A stretch of 64,000 nucleotides of DNA, taken from positions 197,383 to 261,382 of the forward strand of contig JAGVAD010000016.1 of assembly GCA_020060465.1 (NCBI GenBank). The letters run 5' to 3'. Source of the stretch: Anaerolineales bacterium (lineage in GTDB: Bacteria; Chloroflexota; Anaerolineae; Anaerolineales; UBA4823). The stretch's first letter is position 1, and each line of letters opens with the position of its first letter. This document shows positions 54,186 to 62,065 of the stretch, piece after piece. A program made the position numbers and the translations under genes. The notes under the pieces are model-generated. The model searched no databases. It saw only the letters and a list, made by a program, of their open reading frames with translations, and was not told the origin of the DNA.

Positions 54186-55226
54186 ATGGAATGGTCATTT
54201 CGAGATGAATTTCTTGCCGCCACGCATCGCTGGTATTTGATCATGCTGTGCTGTCTGTTGGGCAGCCTGGCAGGCTGGTCGGTTGCGATGCTCTGGCCTT
54301 CGCCGGTGCGCGTCACGAAGGAACTTTTTGTTGGATTGAACGTTTATCAATCCAGCAATGACCGCGGCGCCATCCAGCACGCTGGCTTGCCGTTTCAAAA
54401 CGCGAATGATTATAAGAACTGGCAGATGGCCAGCCTGAACACAGTGATCTACATGGATAGCATATTGGATGAGACTCTGGCTCGTTTGCGGACTATGGAT
54501 GCCTATTGGCAAGGGGTCAGCCGCGAAGAGCTGGCGGAGATGCTGCACGTCTATTGGCGCAACGCCGGAAAGTGGCGATTGGTCGCCAGGCATGAAAACC
54601 AAACGTATGCAACACAAGCGGTCTTGGCCTGGCAGGATGTGATTGTCGAACGTGTGCACTTTGCCGTTGCAGAAGCGCAAAATGCGCTGCTTTTCGCTTC
54701 TCAATTGGAAGCTCTGGCGGGGGCTCGCGCGGTCGCCGAGCAGCAACACGCCCTTCTTCAACAGGCGAAAATGCAACTGGAAGGCTGGCGCTCCAGGCTG
54801 ACCGACCAGTCGCCATTGGGGGATGATGAACGAATGCGCTTGTGGATGGAGTTCGCGCAAGTCGCTGAGGGCGATAGGTGGCGTTTGGCGAAAGACGCTT
54901 TTCCAATGGACAGTTCGCCCAACCGCCTTTATCTTGCCTGGTTGGAAGAAGTTTTGCCATTGCTCGACCAGGAAATTGATCTTACTCAGAAGCAGATCGA
55001 AGCGCAGGATCAACAATATGCAGAGTTGTCTGCGCAGTATTCCCGGGCATTGGATGCCAGCCTGGGTCTTTCGGCGGAATTACTCGTCCAGAAAATTAGC
55101 GATCGGAAACTTCAGCTAACGGTTGAACGTCCAACCGGTGTGTTGATCTTAATCGGCGCCGCCATTGGATGGATCGTTTGGGCGATGGGGTGGTTGATCC
55201 GGCCCGCGTTGCGAATGACATCATGA
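54186..55226 (+). CDS. Wzz-like chain length/co-polymerase protein 1
   Basis: A 346-residue protein with an N-terminal membrane segment at about 16-37 (ending in the LWPSP turn), a long helical, Gln/Glu-rich middle part probably forming a coiled coil, and a C-terminal membrane segment at about 317-338. This two-TM layout is that of Wzz-type regulators of polysaccharide chain length. No tyrosine kinase domain is attached. It overlaps the O-antigen-ligase-like gene by 4 bases, and the same pair is repeated downstream. Confidence 0.82.
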   Translation: MEWSFRDEFLAATHRWYLIMLCCLLGSLAGWSVAMLWPSPVRVTKELFVGLNVYQSSNDRGAIQHAGLPFQNANDYKNWQMASLNTVIYMDSILDETLARLRTMDAYWQGVSREELAEMLHVYWRNAGKWRLVARHENQTYATQAVLAWQDVIVERVHFAVAEAQNALLFASQLEALAGARAVAEQQHALLQQAKMQLEGWRSRLTDQSPLGDDERMRLWMEFAQVAEGDRWRLAKDAFPMDSSPNRLYLAWLEEVLPLLDQEIDLTQKQIEAQDQQYAELSAQYSRALDASLGLSAELLVQKISDRKLQLTVERPTGVLILIGAAIGWIVWAMGWLIRPALRMTS

Positions 55227-56713
55227 TTCAAGCGCATATTCGTCTGTTTCTGGGCGCGGCGCAAAAGGTTGCCTGGGCTGCCCTTCTGTTCACCCTGCCG
55301 GTGACCAGCTTTCCGTATTTCCCGCCAGCGTTGGGCGGGGATGCGTTGGTGCGACCTCTGGCGGTCTATCCGTTGATCTTGCTAGGGGCGCTAGCCGTCC
55401 TGCCCGCCTTGTTTACCCGCCCGGTCTCGCGCACGGTTTTGACTTTGCTGCCTTTTGTCCTGATCGCGTTAGTCAGTTCGCTGGCTTCGTTGTTGCGCGG
55501 CATCGAACCGGCGTTGGGCATCTCGGTTGAAGCGCGTGTCTTGCGCGGCGTGATCACGCTGGCGATTGGATGCGCGTTTTATGTGACCATTGCGACCATC
55601 CCGCAGACGCGCCAAGACCTGGACTTTTCTTTGCGCTGGATCTACGCCGGCGGGCTGGCGGCTTTGTTTTGGGGGTCTTTGCAGGCGGCCAGTATCTTTT
55701 TCTCCTCTCAATCATTATTTGCTTTTTTGGAGAAGGCGCAGACTTATATCTCCATTCGTCCTTTGCGGCCAGACCGTATCTCGGGTTTGACTTATGAGCC
55801 GCATTGGTTCGCAGAACAGATGATCTTGCTGTTATTGCCCTGGACGCTGGCGGCGGCATTGAACGGTTACAGCGTCTATCGTTGGCGCTGGCGCTGGTTG
55901 AGCGTGGAATGGTTGATTGTTGGCTGGTGCATCCTGTTGCTGCCCTTCACGTATTCGCGAGCTGGCTTGTTGAATCTGGCGATCCTGGTTTTCCTGAGCG
56001 TTATTTTCTTTCGTCCCTCTAAAAACAATCATCTACCCAATGTGGTGGTGAAGCAAAACGCCGCCCGCCGACTGGCAGGTTGGGGCAAAAGGCGGCTGGT
56101 CGAAGCGGTTATCGTGTTGGGGATTGTGCTGATTCCCATATACTTGATCGGCGACCGCAACCCGTTTTTTGCCCGCATTTGGGGGTATTGGAAGCAACCG
56201 CAAGCCAGCCTATCCGGTTATTTGAGCTATTTGGGTTTCGATGCTCGTCTGGTATATGGTCAGGCGGCTTTCAATACCTATCTGGCTTACCCCATTCTGG
56301 GGGTGGGGCTGGGCAATTATGCTTTTTATTTCGAAGAGATGCTTCCCTATCGCCCCATCGCTGAAGTGCCGGAGGTCCTGCACATGGTTACGCCTGAGCC
56401 AGGCAGAGACCGGTTGATCACTTCGAAGAATTTATATCTGCGCTTGCTGGCTGAAACGGGGATCGTTGGCGCAACGGCATATCTGGCCTTTGTGATCGCC
56501 CATGTCGGTTGCGCGATCTATCTCTGGCTTTCGATAGATCGCCGCTGGCAATATTGGGGCACGGCCAGTCTGTGCGGGTTGCTGGCTTTCGCGCTCTCAG
56601 CCATGACGTTCGACTCGTTTGTCATCCCTAACACCTGGGTGGTTTTTGGCTTGATCTGCGCGGCGACTCGGGTTATGATGCAACCTCTGTCTTCACATGG
56701 TGAAACTGAATGA
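55223..56713 (+). CDS. O-antigen ligase/polymerase-like membrane protein 1
   Basis: A 496-residue protein with about twelve hydrophobic segments. The large outside loop late in the sequence, with VGLGNYAFYF and TPEPGRDRLITSKNLYLRLLAETG, is the Wzy_C/WaaL signature: the Arg-rich and N-x-x-L-x-x-L-A-E-x-G-like part is typical. It would polymerise repeat units or ligate the chain. LPVTSFPYFPPALGG near the start is matched by LPVTSFPFLPDELGG in the copy at 57761. ATG 55223 overlaps the upstream stop. Confidence 0.88.
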   Translation: MIQAHIRLFLGAAQKVAWAALLFTLPVTSFPYFPPALGGDALVRPLAVYPLILLGALAVLPALFTRPVSRTVLTLLPFVLIALVSSLASLLRGIEPALGISVEARVLRGVITLAIGCAFYVTIATIPQTRQDLDFSLRWIYAGGLAALFWGSLQAASIFFSSQSLFAFLEKAQTYISIRPLRPDRISGLTYEPHWFAEQMILLLLPWTLAAALNGYSVYRWRWRWLSVEWLIVGWCILLLPFTYSRAGLLNLAILVFLSVIFFRPSKNNHLPNVVVKQNAARRLAGWGKRRLVEAVIVLGIVLIPIYLIGDRNPFFARIWGYWKQPQASLSGYLSYLGFDARLVYGQAAFNTYLAYPILGVGLGNYAFYFEEMLPYRPIAEVPEVLHMVTPEPGRDRLITSKNLYLRLLAETGIVGATAYLAFVIAHVGCAIYLWLSIDRRWQYWGTASLCGLLAFALSAMTFDSFVIPNTWVVFGLICAATRVMMQPLSSHGETE

Positions 56714-57768
56714 ATAGAACCTGGCAATTGCGCGATGAGCTGTATCGCGTGTTTCACAACTGGAAAATGCTGCTCGTTTTTTTCGCCCTGGGGTGTGGAC
56801 TGGGCTGGGGGGCGTCTGCCTTGTGGCCGGCCTATCACAAAGCCACGCGCGTGGTTTTTGTCGCCTTGAACCCATATCGCGCGTACTCGGACGCCCGATT
56901 TCTGGCGCTGGCTAAACCGCGTTATTCCAACATTGATAACTACCATTACTGGCAAATGTATCAGTTGGAGACGGCAATCTATCGCGACCCGTTGATCCAA
57001 ACCACGCTGGAGCATTTGCGCGCCCTGGATCCTTACTGGAATAATGTTGAGGCAGCGCAACTCCGCCAGATGTTGGACGTGGAATGGCGCACGGCAGGGA
57101 GATGGCGCTTGATCGCCCGCTCTTCCGATCGAGACCACGCTATCCAGGCAGTTCAGGTATGGAGCGAGCAATCCGCTTTACAGGTGAAAGAAGCGGTTGC
57201 TTCCGCGCGAAAAGCGTTCATGATTGACCAACAACTGGTGGCTGCTGCTCAAGAATTGCAGGAGGCATGCTTGCGGGAGCAATCGCTGACCCAGGCGCAG
57301 CAGGCGTTGCGCGATTGGCGGATGGAGGCCGCCTCTTTGCCCCAAGACGTCCCATTGTCACCGGAATTGCGCTGGCAAGTCTATGCATTGACGACGGCTT
57401 TTGCTCAAGATACCCCTGCCTGGCAGGCGTTGCTGGAGCGCGCGCCTGCGCTCGATGCGCCCACGCAGGATTATTTCGAATGGGTGGATCAGGCTCTGGG
57501 GCAATACCAGGCTGAACTGGAGCTTCTGCCGGGACAAATCTCCTGGCTGGAGACCCAGTATGAGCAGTTGAAACAGCGGTATGAGACGGAGGCGAATAAC
57601 AGCCTGGGATTATCGCCCAACTTAGAAGTTGAGGAATTAGGCGAATTGCAAGAGCAGGTTGTCCGTCCGGCTTCCACTTTGGCGCTGGTCGGCGGTTTGA
57701 TCGGGTTGTTGGCCTGGCTTTTCATTGAGGTGTTGCGTGTCCGAAGCAAGGAGCGCCCCGGTGAATAG
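56710..57768 (+). CDS. Wzz-like chain length/co-polymerase protein 2
   Basis: A 352-residue paralogue of the protein at 54186: N-terminal membrane segment about 18-39 (ending in ALWP), a helical middle, and a C-terminal membrane segment of about 320-341. Shared details include NxNDYKNWQM versus NIDNYHYWQM after the first TM and NSLGLSPNL versus ASLGLSAEL before the second. ATG 56710 overlaps the previous stop. It is probably the partner of the next gene. Confidence 0.82.
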   Translation: MNRTWQLRDELYRVFHNWKMLLVFFALGCGLGWGASALWPAYHKATRVVFVALNPYRAYSDARFLALAKPRYSNIDNYHYWQMYQLETAIYRDPLIQTTLEHLRALDPYWNNVEAAQLRQMLDVEWRTAGRWRLIARSSDRDHAIQAVQVWSEQSALQVKEAVASARKAFMIDQQLVAAAQELQEACLREQSLTQAQQALRDWRMEAASLPQDVPLSPELRWQVYALTTAFAQDTPAWQALLERAPALDAPTQDYFEWVDQALGQYQAELELLPGQISWLETQYEQLKQRYETEANNSLGLSPNLEVEELGELQEQVVRPASTLALVGGLIGLLAWLFIEVLRVRSKERPGE

Positions 57769-59218
57769 AGCCGCCATTATATCCCTTCTGGAGCGCTTCT
57801 CGCGCTTCGCCTGGGCATTCTTCTTTTTGGCTTTGCCAGTAACCAGTTTCCCCTTCTTGCCAGACGAATTGGGAGGCAAGGCGCTGGTGCGTCCCCTGGC
57901 GGTTTATCCTCTGATATTCTTGCTGGTTTTAATTACCTTGCCGCGCCTGCTAAGAGAACCCTTGCCGCTGACCTTCCTGCCGCTGTTTGGGTTCATTCTT
58001 GCGGCGATGATCAGCTCCGTTTTTGCTTTTACGGTAGATCTGGAAGCCTATCGCGGGGTCAGCCTGGCTGAACGATTCCTGCGCAGCATGATTACTCTGG
58101 GGCTGGGGGTGAGCTTTTATTTGACGGTGACGTTACTGCCCAAAAGCTGGTCGGATTTACGTTTTTCGCTGCGTTGGTTGTATGGCGGTATGGCGCTGGC
58201 TTTGTTGTGGGGTTCGTTGCAAGCCTTATATGTGATCCATTACATTCCTCGCTATTTCAAGCTGCTCAATCTGGCGCAAAGCTATATCTCCACGCGTAAA
58301 TTGTTCACCACACGCATCTCCGGTCTGACCTACGAACCCAAATGGTTCGCCGAGCAAATCATCTTCTTACTCCTGCCCTGGTTGCTTGGCTCGATCCTGA
58401 CCCGACGCACGATCTTTCCCTGGCGCTACCGTTGGCTGACTGTGGAGTGGGTCTTATTTGCCTGGGCATGTGGCGTGTTAGTTTTCACCTATTCTCGTAC
58501 TGGATTGTTCGTCCTGGCGGCGCTGGTCATCCTGGCGTTCGGGTATTACCGCGCCAGCAGCCATCGAAAGGCTGTTCAATCCAGCGCTACGCCGCGGCGA
58601 TGGGCAAGACGCTGGGTGGAGCTGGCTGCGTTGGCGGCGCTATTGGTCAGCGGAATGTTCCTTGTTGGCTCGCAAAACCCGTATTTCTCTCGCCTCTGGC
58701 GTTACTGGACGGAAAACAAAGCGCGCAGCCGTACCTACCTCGAATACATTGCTTTTGAACAACGGTTTGTGTATTGGGCGACGGCGCTTCGCATTTACCA
58801 GCAAAATCCCTGGGTGGGCGTCGGGTTGGGCAACTACGCTTTCTATTTCGCGGAGATGATCCCTGATCAACCTTATGACCAGCAGAAGGAAGTGATGCGC
58901 CAGATCACGCCAGGTGAAGGGCGCGACCGATTGATTACGCCCAAAAATCTGTACGCCCGTTTGATCTCTGAAACCGGTTTGCTGGGCATGGTAGCGTTCA
59001 CCGCGTTTCTGCTGGCGGTGGTTGGCAGTTTGCTATATTTGTGGTTCTCGCCTTCTTCGGAGCAAAGATATTGGGGGGTTAGCGGGGCGTTAGCCATCTT
59101 TGTGTTTGCTTTTGTAACCTTTTCCTTCGATTCGTTTGCATTGCCCAATATGTGGGTGGTATTTGGTATGATTACTGCTGCGGCCAGGCTGGATGATCCT
59201 CAGCCGGCTGAAGGCTGA
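57761..59218 (+). CDS. O-antigen ligase/polymerase-like membrane protein 2
   Basis: A 485-residue polytopic paralogue of the protein at 55223. RISGLTYEPKWFAEQ, FTYSRTGLF, VGVGLGNYAFYF and GEGRDRLITPKNLYARLISETG correspond segment by segment to the first copy. GTG 57761 is preferred because AAGGAG lies 8 bases upstream; it overlaps the Wzz-like stop. A TTG at 57725 is the longer alternative. Confidence 0.88.
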   Translation: MNRAAIISLLERFSRFAWAFFFLALPVTSFPFLPDELGGKALVRPLAVYPLIFLLVLITLPRLLREPLPLTFLPLFGFILAAMISSVFAFTVDLEAYRGVSLAERFLRSMITLGLGVSFYLTVTLLPKSWSDLRFSLRWLYGGMALALLWGSLQALYVIHYIPRYFKLLNLAQSYISTRKLFTTRISGLTYEPKWFAEQIIFLLLPWLLGSILTRRTIFPWRYRWLTVEWVLFAWACGVLVFTYSRTGLFVLAALVILAFGYYRASSHRKAVQSSATPRRWARRWVELAALAALLVSGMFLVGSQNPYFSRLWRYWTENKARSRTYLEYIAFEQRFVYWATALRIYQQNPWVGVGLGNYAFYFAEMIPDQPYDQQKEVMRQITPGEGRDRLITPKNLYARLISETGLLGMVAFTAFLLAVVGSLLYLWFSPSSEQRYWGVSGALAIFVFAFVTFSFDSFALPNMWVVFGMITAAARLDDPQPAEG

Positions 59219-59223
59219 TTTGG

Positions 59224-62037
59224 ATGAACCGAGATACTTTCTTGCTTAATAAAAACGCCGCCAGGCGCTTTTATCGCCTTTTTTGGGGGCTTGCGCTGTT
59301 ACAGAGCCTTATCGCGATTGCGTTGATGATCCAAACGCCCTCGGCGCAAGGCGTTGCTTTGTTGGCGGGGGTGTCGAAAGCGCGCCTGGCGCTGATGTTT
59401 ATCATCTTGGCGGTGAGCTTGGGGTTTGCTGCATTGCTTCTGGAAAGCTGGCTGCGCCCAATAGCCTGGGAAATTCGCCGGGAACGCCTTTTAGCTTATT
59501 TCGGACGCCGACAAATTTGGGGAAGCTGGCTGGTGGTCAGCGCAATTGTTTCTTTTCTGGGGGCGTTCTATATCACCCTTCTGCCAGATATTCATGAGCC
59601 GTTTACACAGGCGATTGTCCATCGTTTGTTGCCGCTGGTGGTGTGGGGCGCGGGACTGAGTTTGCAGACGTTTCTCGCTTTGTTGATCCTGCGTCACGGG
59701 CGGGAGTTGTTTGGTCATCATCCGAGGGGTCGTTTCTTTTATCTGCTTCTGGCGTTCTACGCTGTAATGTTTTGGTTATGGTCATGGACGGCGCGCGAGG
59801 TAATTCCGGCAGAAAGCCAGCGGCTGGGATGGAATCGTCAGGGAGCGCCGTTGGTAGAGGCGCAGGTTTTCCTGGCATGGCTGGCGGGTCTGGCGTTGCT
59901 GCTCTTGACGACCTTCATCAGCGATCCGCAGCGGCTCGCTCTCTGGCGAGAAAGATTGCGCTGGCGAAGGATTGATCTCTGGCTGTCGTTGTTGATTTGG
60001 CTCGGCGCAGTCGTCGCCTGGCAGGCGGCGCCGATTTCACCCAACTGGTTTTTGACGACGCCGGTTTATCCCAATTTCGAATACTACCCTAGCTCGGATG
60101 CCCGCGCCTACGATACGCCAGCGCAGACGGCGCTGATCGGCGAAGGATACACGTTTTACGGCGCGCCGTATATTCGGCGCTCGCTTCTGGCGATGTACAT
60201 GACCGTTTTGCATCTTCTTGGGGGACAGGATTATGAGAGAGTGGTCTTTCTCCAGATTCTGGTGCTGGCGCTGATACCGGTTATGATTTATAGACTGACC
60301 CGCGCTTTACACAATCGTTACTCTGCCCTGATGGCCGCGGCGCTGGTCATCTTTCGCGAAGCCAATTCAATCCGCCTTGCCGGCAGCATCACCACTTCGA
60401 ACGCAAAGCTGCTCATGGCTGATTTGCCCGCTACATTGATGGCGCTGATTTTCATCTACTTGGTGGTGCTTTGGCTGCAAAACATCGAAGAAAAGAAGCA
60501 TCTGGCTTTGGTCTGCGGCGGCGCATTGGGTTTTTCGATGCTGATTCGTCTGGAAACTTCCCTGTTCTTCTTCCCGTTGGCGGTCATTGCGGCGTTGATC
60601 CTCTGGCCCAAGAGGAAGTTTGGGCTGTGGTTCCAGAGCGGGCTGCTGGCAGCATTGGGGATTTTGATGGTAATCTCTCCTTGGGTCTGGCGGAACTATC
60701 GCCTGACGGGCAAGGTATTTATTGATCATCCCTATTTTCAAATTGGGATATTATTCCAGCGTTTTCACCCCAATCGGGAAATTTTATTGAGCAGCCAGCA
60801 AGAGGACGAGACGCCTGAAGAGAGCCTTGCCACGGTCATTCCGCCGCCCACGGAAGCCGCTCAAAGCGTTGCTCCACAAACTGGAAGCATTCCCTTGCCC
60901 ACCCAGCCGCCGCCGCCAGAGATCCCTCAGGAGCTGATCGAGCGCGAGACCAACCGCACTCTCGAATATATTCAGCAGAACATCGGGCGTTTGGTAGGCG
61001 TGATGATTGGACATACGTTGAACAGTCAATTGCAGACATTCTTGACGCTCCCGACCACCTTTCGCGGCCTGGACAGCCTGATCGCGTGGATTGGTCACCG
61101 TTCGACGACGAGGTTTTGGGCGGAGTGCTGCGCAGTCGAGAAATATGTTCGCCGCCTGCCCTATTGGCGCAAATGGGATGGTCATTTTCCCAGCCAGACG
61201 CTCCTACCGCTGGTCGTCAATCTGCTGTTGATCGCCTGGGGGGCGAACCAGGCCTGGAAACGGCGCGGCTGGGCGGGCGTCGCACCCATCGCCCTGACGA
61301 TCACCTACCTGACCTTCAACGGCATCTTCCGCAATTCGGGCGGGCGTTACATTCTGCCGGTGGATTGGTCGGCTCTCGTCTATTTCAGCATTGGATTGGT
61401 ACAAGTCAGCATGGATGGATACGCCTACCTGACGGGCAAAACCGCAGTGGAAGAACTTCCTTTCCCGCCGGACAATGAACAAGCAGCGCGGAAAAAGTTT
61501 TCCTTGCCGCGCGGTCTGGCAATTCCGCTCATTGCTGTGGGGTTACTTTTGTTGGGCAGCCTCGTCCCGCTTGTGGAGCGCAGCTTCCCCAGGCGCTATG
61601 ATGAGGCACGGATTGAGGCAATGTACTCGGCGTTGCTCGCCTCGGATCGAATTCCAGAGCAAACGCGCCAAGATTTGCAAACCTATTTATCCAACGGCGC
61701 GGTGATCATGGCCGGGCGCGCCTTGTACCCGCGCTATTTTCCCGCCGGCGTTGGAGATAATGTGGCAAAGCGCAATCCCCTTGCGCCCAGACCCTACCCG
61801 CGTATGGTGTTTTTCCTGGCCGGGCAAACCAGCCAGAACATGGCGATCCCAGTGGCGGGAAAGCCAGCTCGCTTTCCCAATGGCAGGGATGTGGTGATGA
61901 TCGTTTGCTCGGAGCGAGACATCCTGGCGCTGGCGCTTTTTGCCCCGGATGGGTCGCTGGAGCATGTCCAATTGCGCTCGCCTTTTCCGATGCAGCTTGC
62001 CTGCCCTCTGCCGGAAGAACCAGCCGACACCCCCTGA
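59224..62037 (+). CDS. large polytopic GT-C-like membrane protein with Pro-rich loop
   Basis: A 937-residue integral membrane protein. About six hydrophobic segments precede a second half that looks like a GT39/ArnT-type core: YPSSDARAYDTPAQTAL as the first catalytic loop (about 290-306) and further membrane segments. Between about 522 and 568 a Pro/Glu/Gln-rich outside loop interrupts the core. The C-terminal soluble part of about 150 residues holds LYPRYFPAGVGD and RMVFFLAGQ. It likely transfers a sugar from a polyprenyl carrier on the outer face. It follows the second polymerase after 5 bases. Confidence 0.78.
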   Translation: MNRDTFLLNKNAARRFYRLFWGLALLQSLIAIALMIQTPSAQGVALLAGVSKARLALMFIILAVSLGFAALLLESWLRPIAWEIRRERLLAYFGRRQIWGSWLVVSAIVSFLGAFYITLLPDIHEPFTQAIVHRLLPLVVWGAGLSLQTFLALLILRHGRELFGHHPRGRFFYLLLAFYAVMFWLWSWTAREVIPAESQRLGWNRQGAPLVEAQVFLAWLAGLALLLLTTFISDPQRLALWRERLRWRRIDLWLSLLIWLGAVVAWQAAPISPNWFLTTPVYPNFEYYPSSDARAYDTPAQTALIGEGYTFYGAPYIRRSLLAMYMTVLHLLGGQDYERVVFLQILVLALIPVMIYRLTRALHNRYSALMAAALVIFREANSIRLAGSITTSNAKLLMADLPATLMALIFIYLVVLWLQNIEEKKHLALVCGGALGFSMLIRLETSLFFFPLAVIAALILWPKRKFGLWFQSGLLAALGILMVISPWVWRNYRLTGKVFIDHPYFQIGILFQRFHPNREILLSSQQEDETPEESLATVIPPPTEAAQSVAPQTGSIPLPTQPPPPEIPQELIERETNRTLEYIQQNIGRLVGVMIGHTLNSQLQTFLTLPTTFRGLDSLIAWIGHRSTTRFWAECCAVEKYVRRLPYWRKWDGHFPSQTLLPLVVNLLLIAWGANQAWKRRGWAGVAPIALTITYLTFNGIFRNSGGRYILPVDWSALVYFSIGLVQVSMDGYAYLTGKTAVEELPFPPDNEQAARKKFSLPRGLAIPLIAVGLLLLGSLVPLVERSFPRRYDEARIEAMYSALLASDRIPEQTRQDLQTYLSNGAVIMAGRALYPRYFPAGVGDNVAKRNPLAPRPYPRMVFFLAGQTSQNMAIPVAGKPARFPNGRDVVMIVCSERDILALALFAPDGSLEHVQLRSPFPMQLACPLPEEPADTP

Positions 62038-62065
62038 TGATGTCTTTAGAGGTGAAGTTTTCCTG

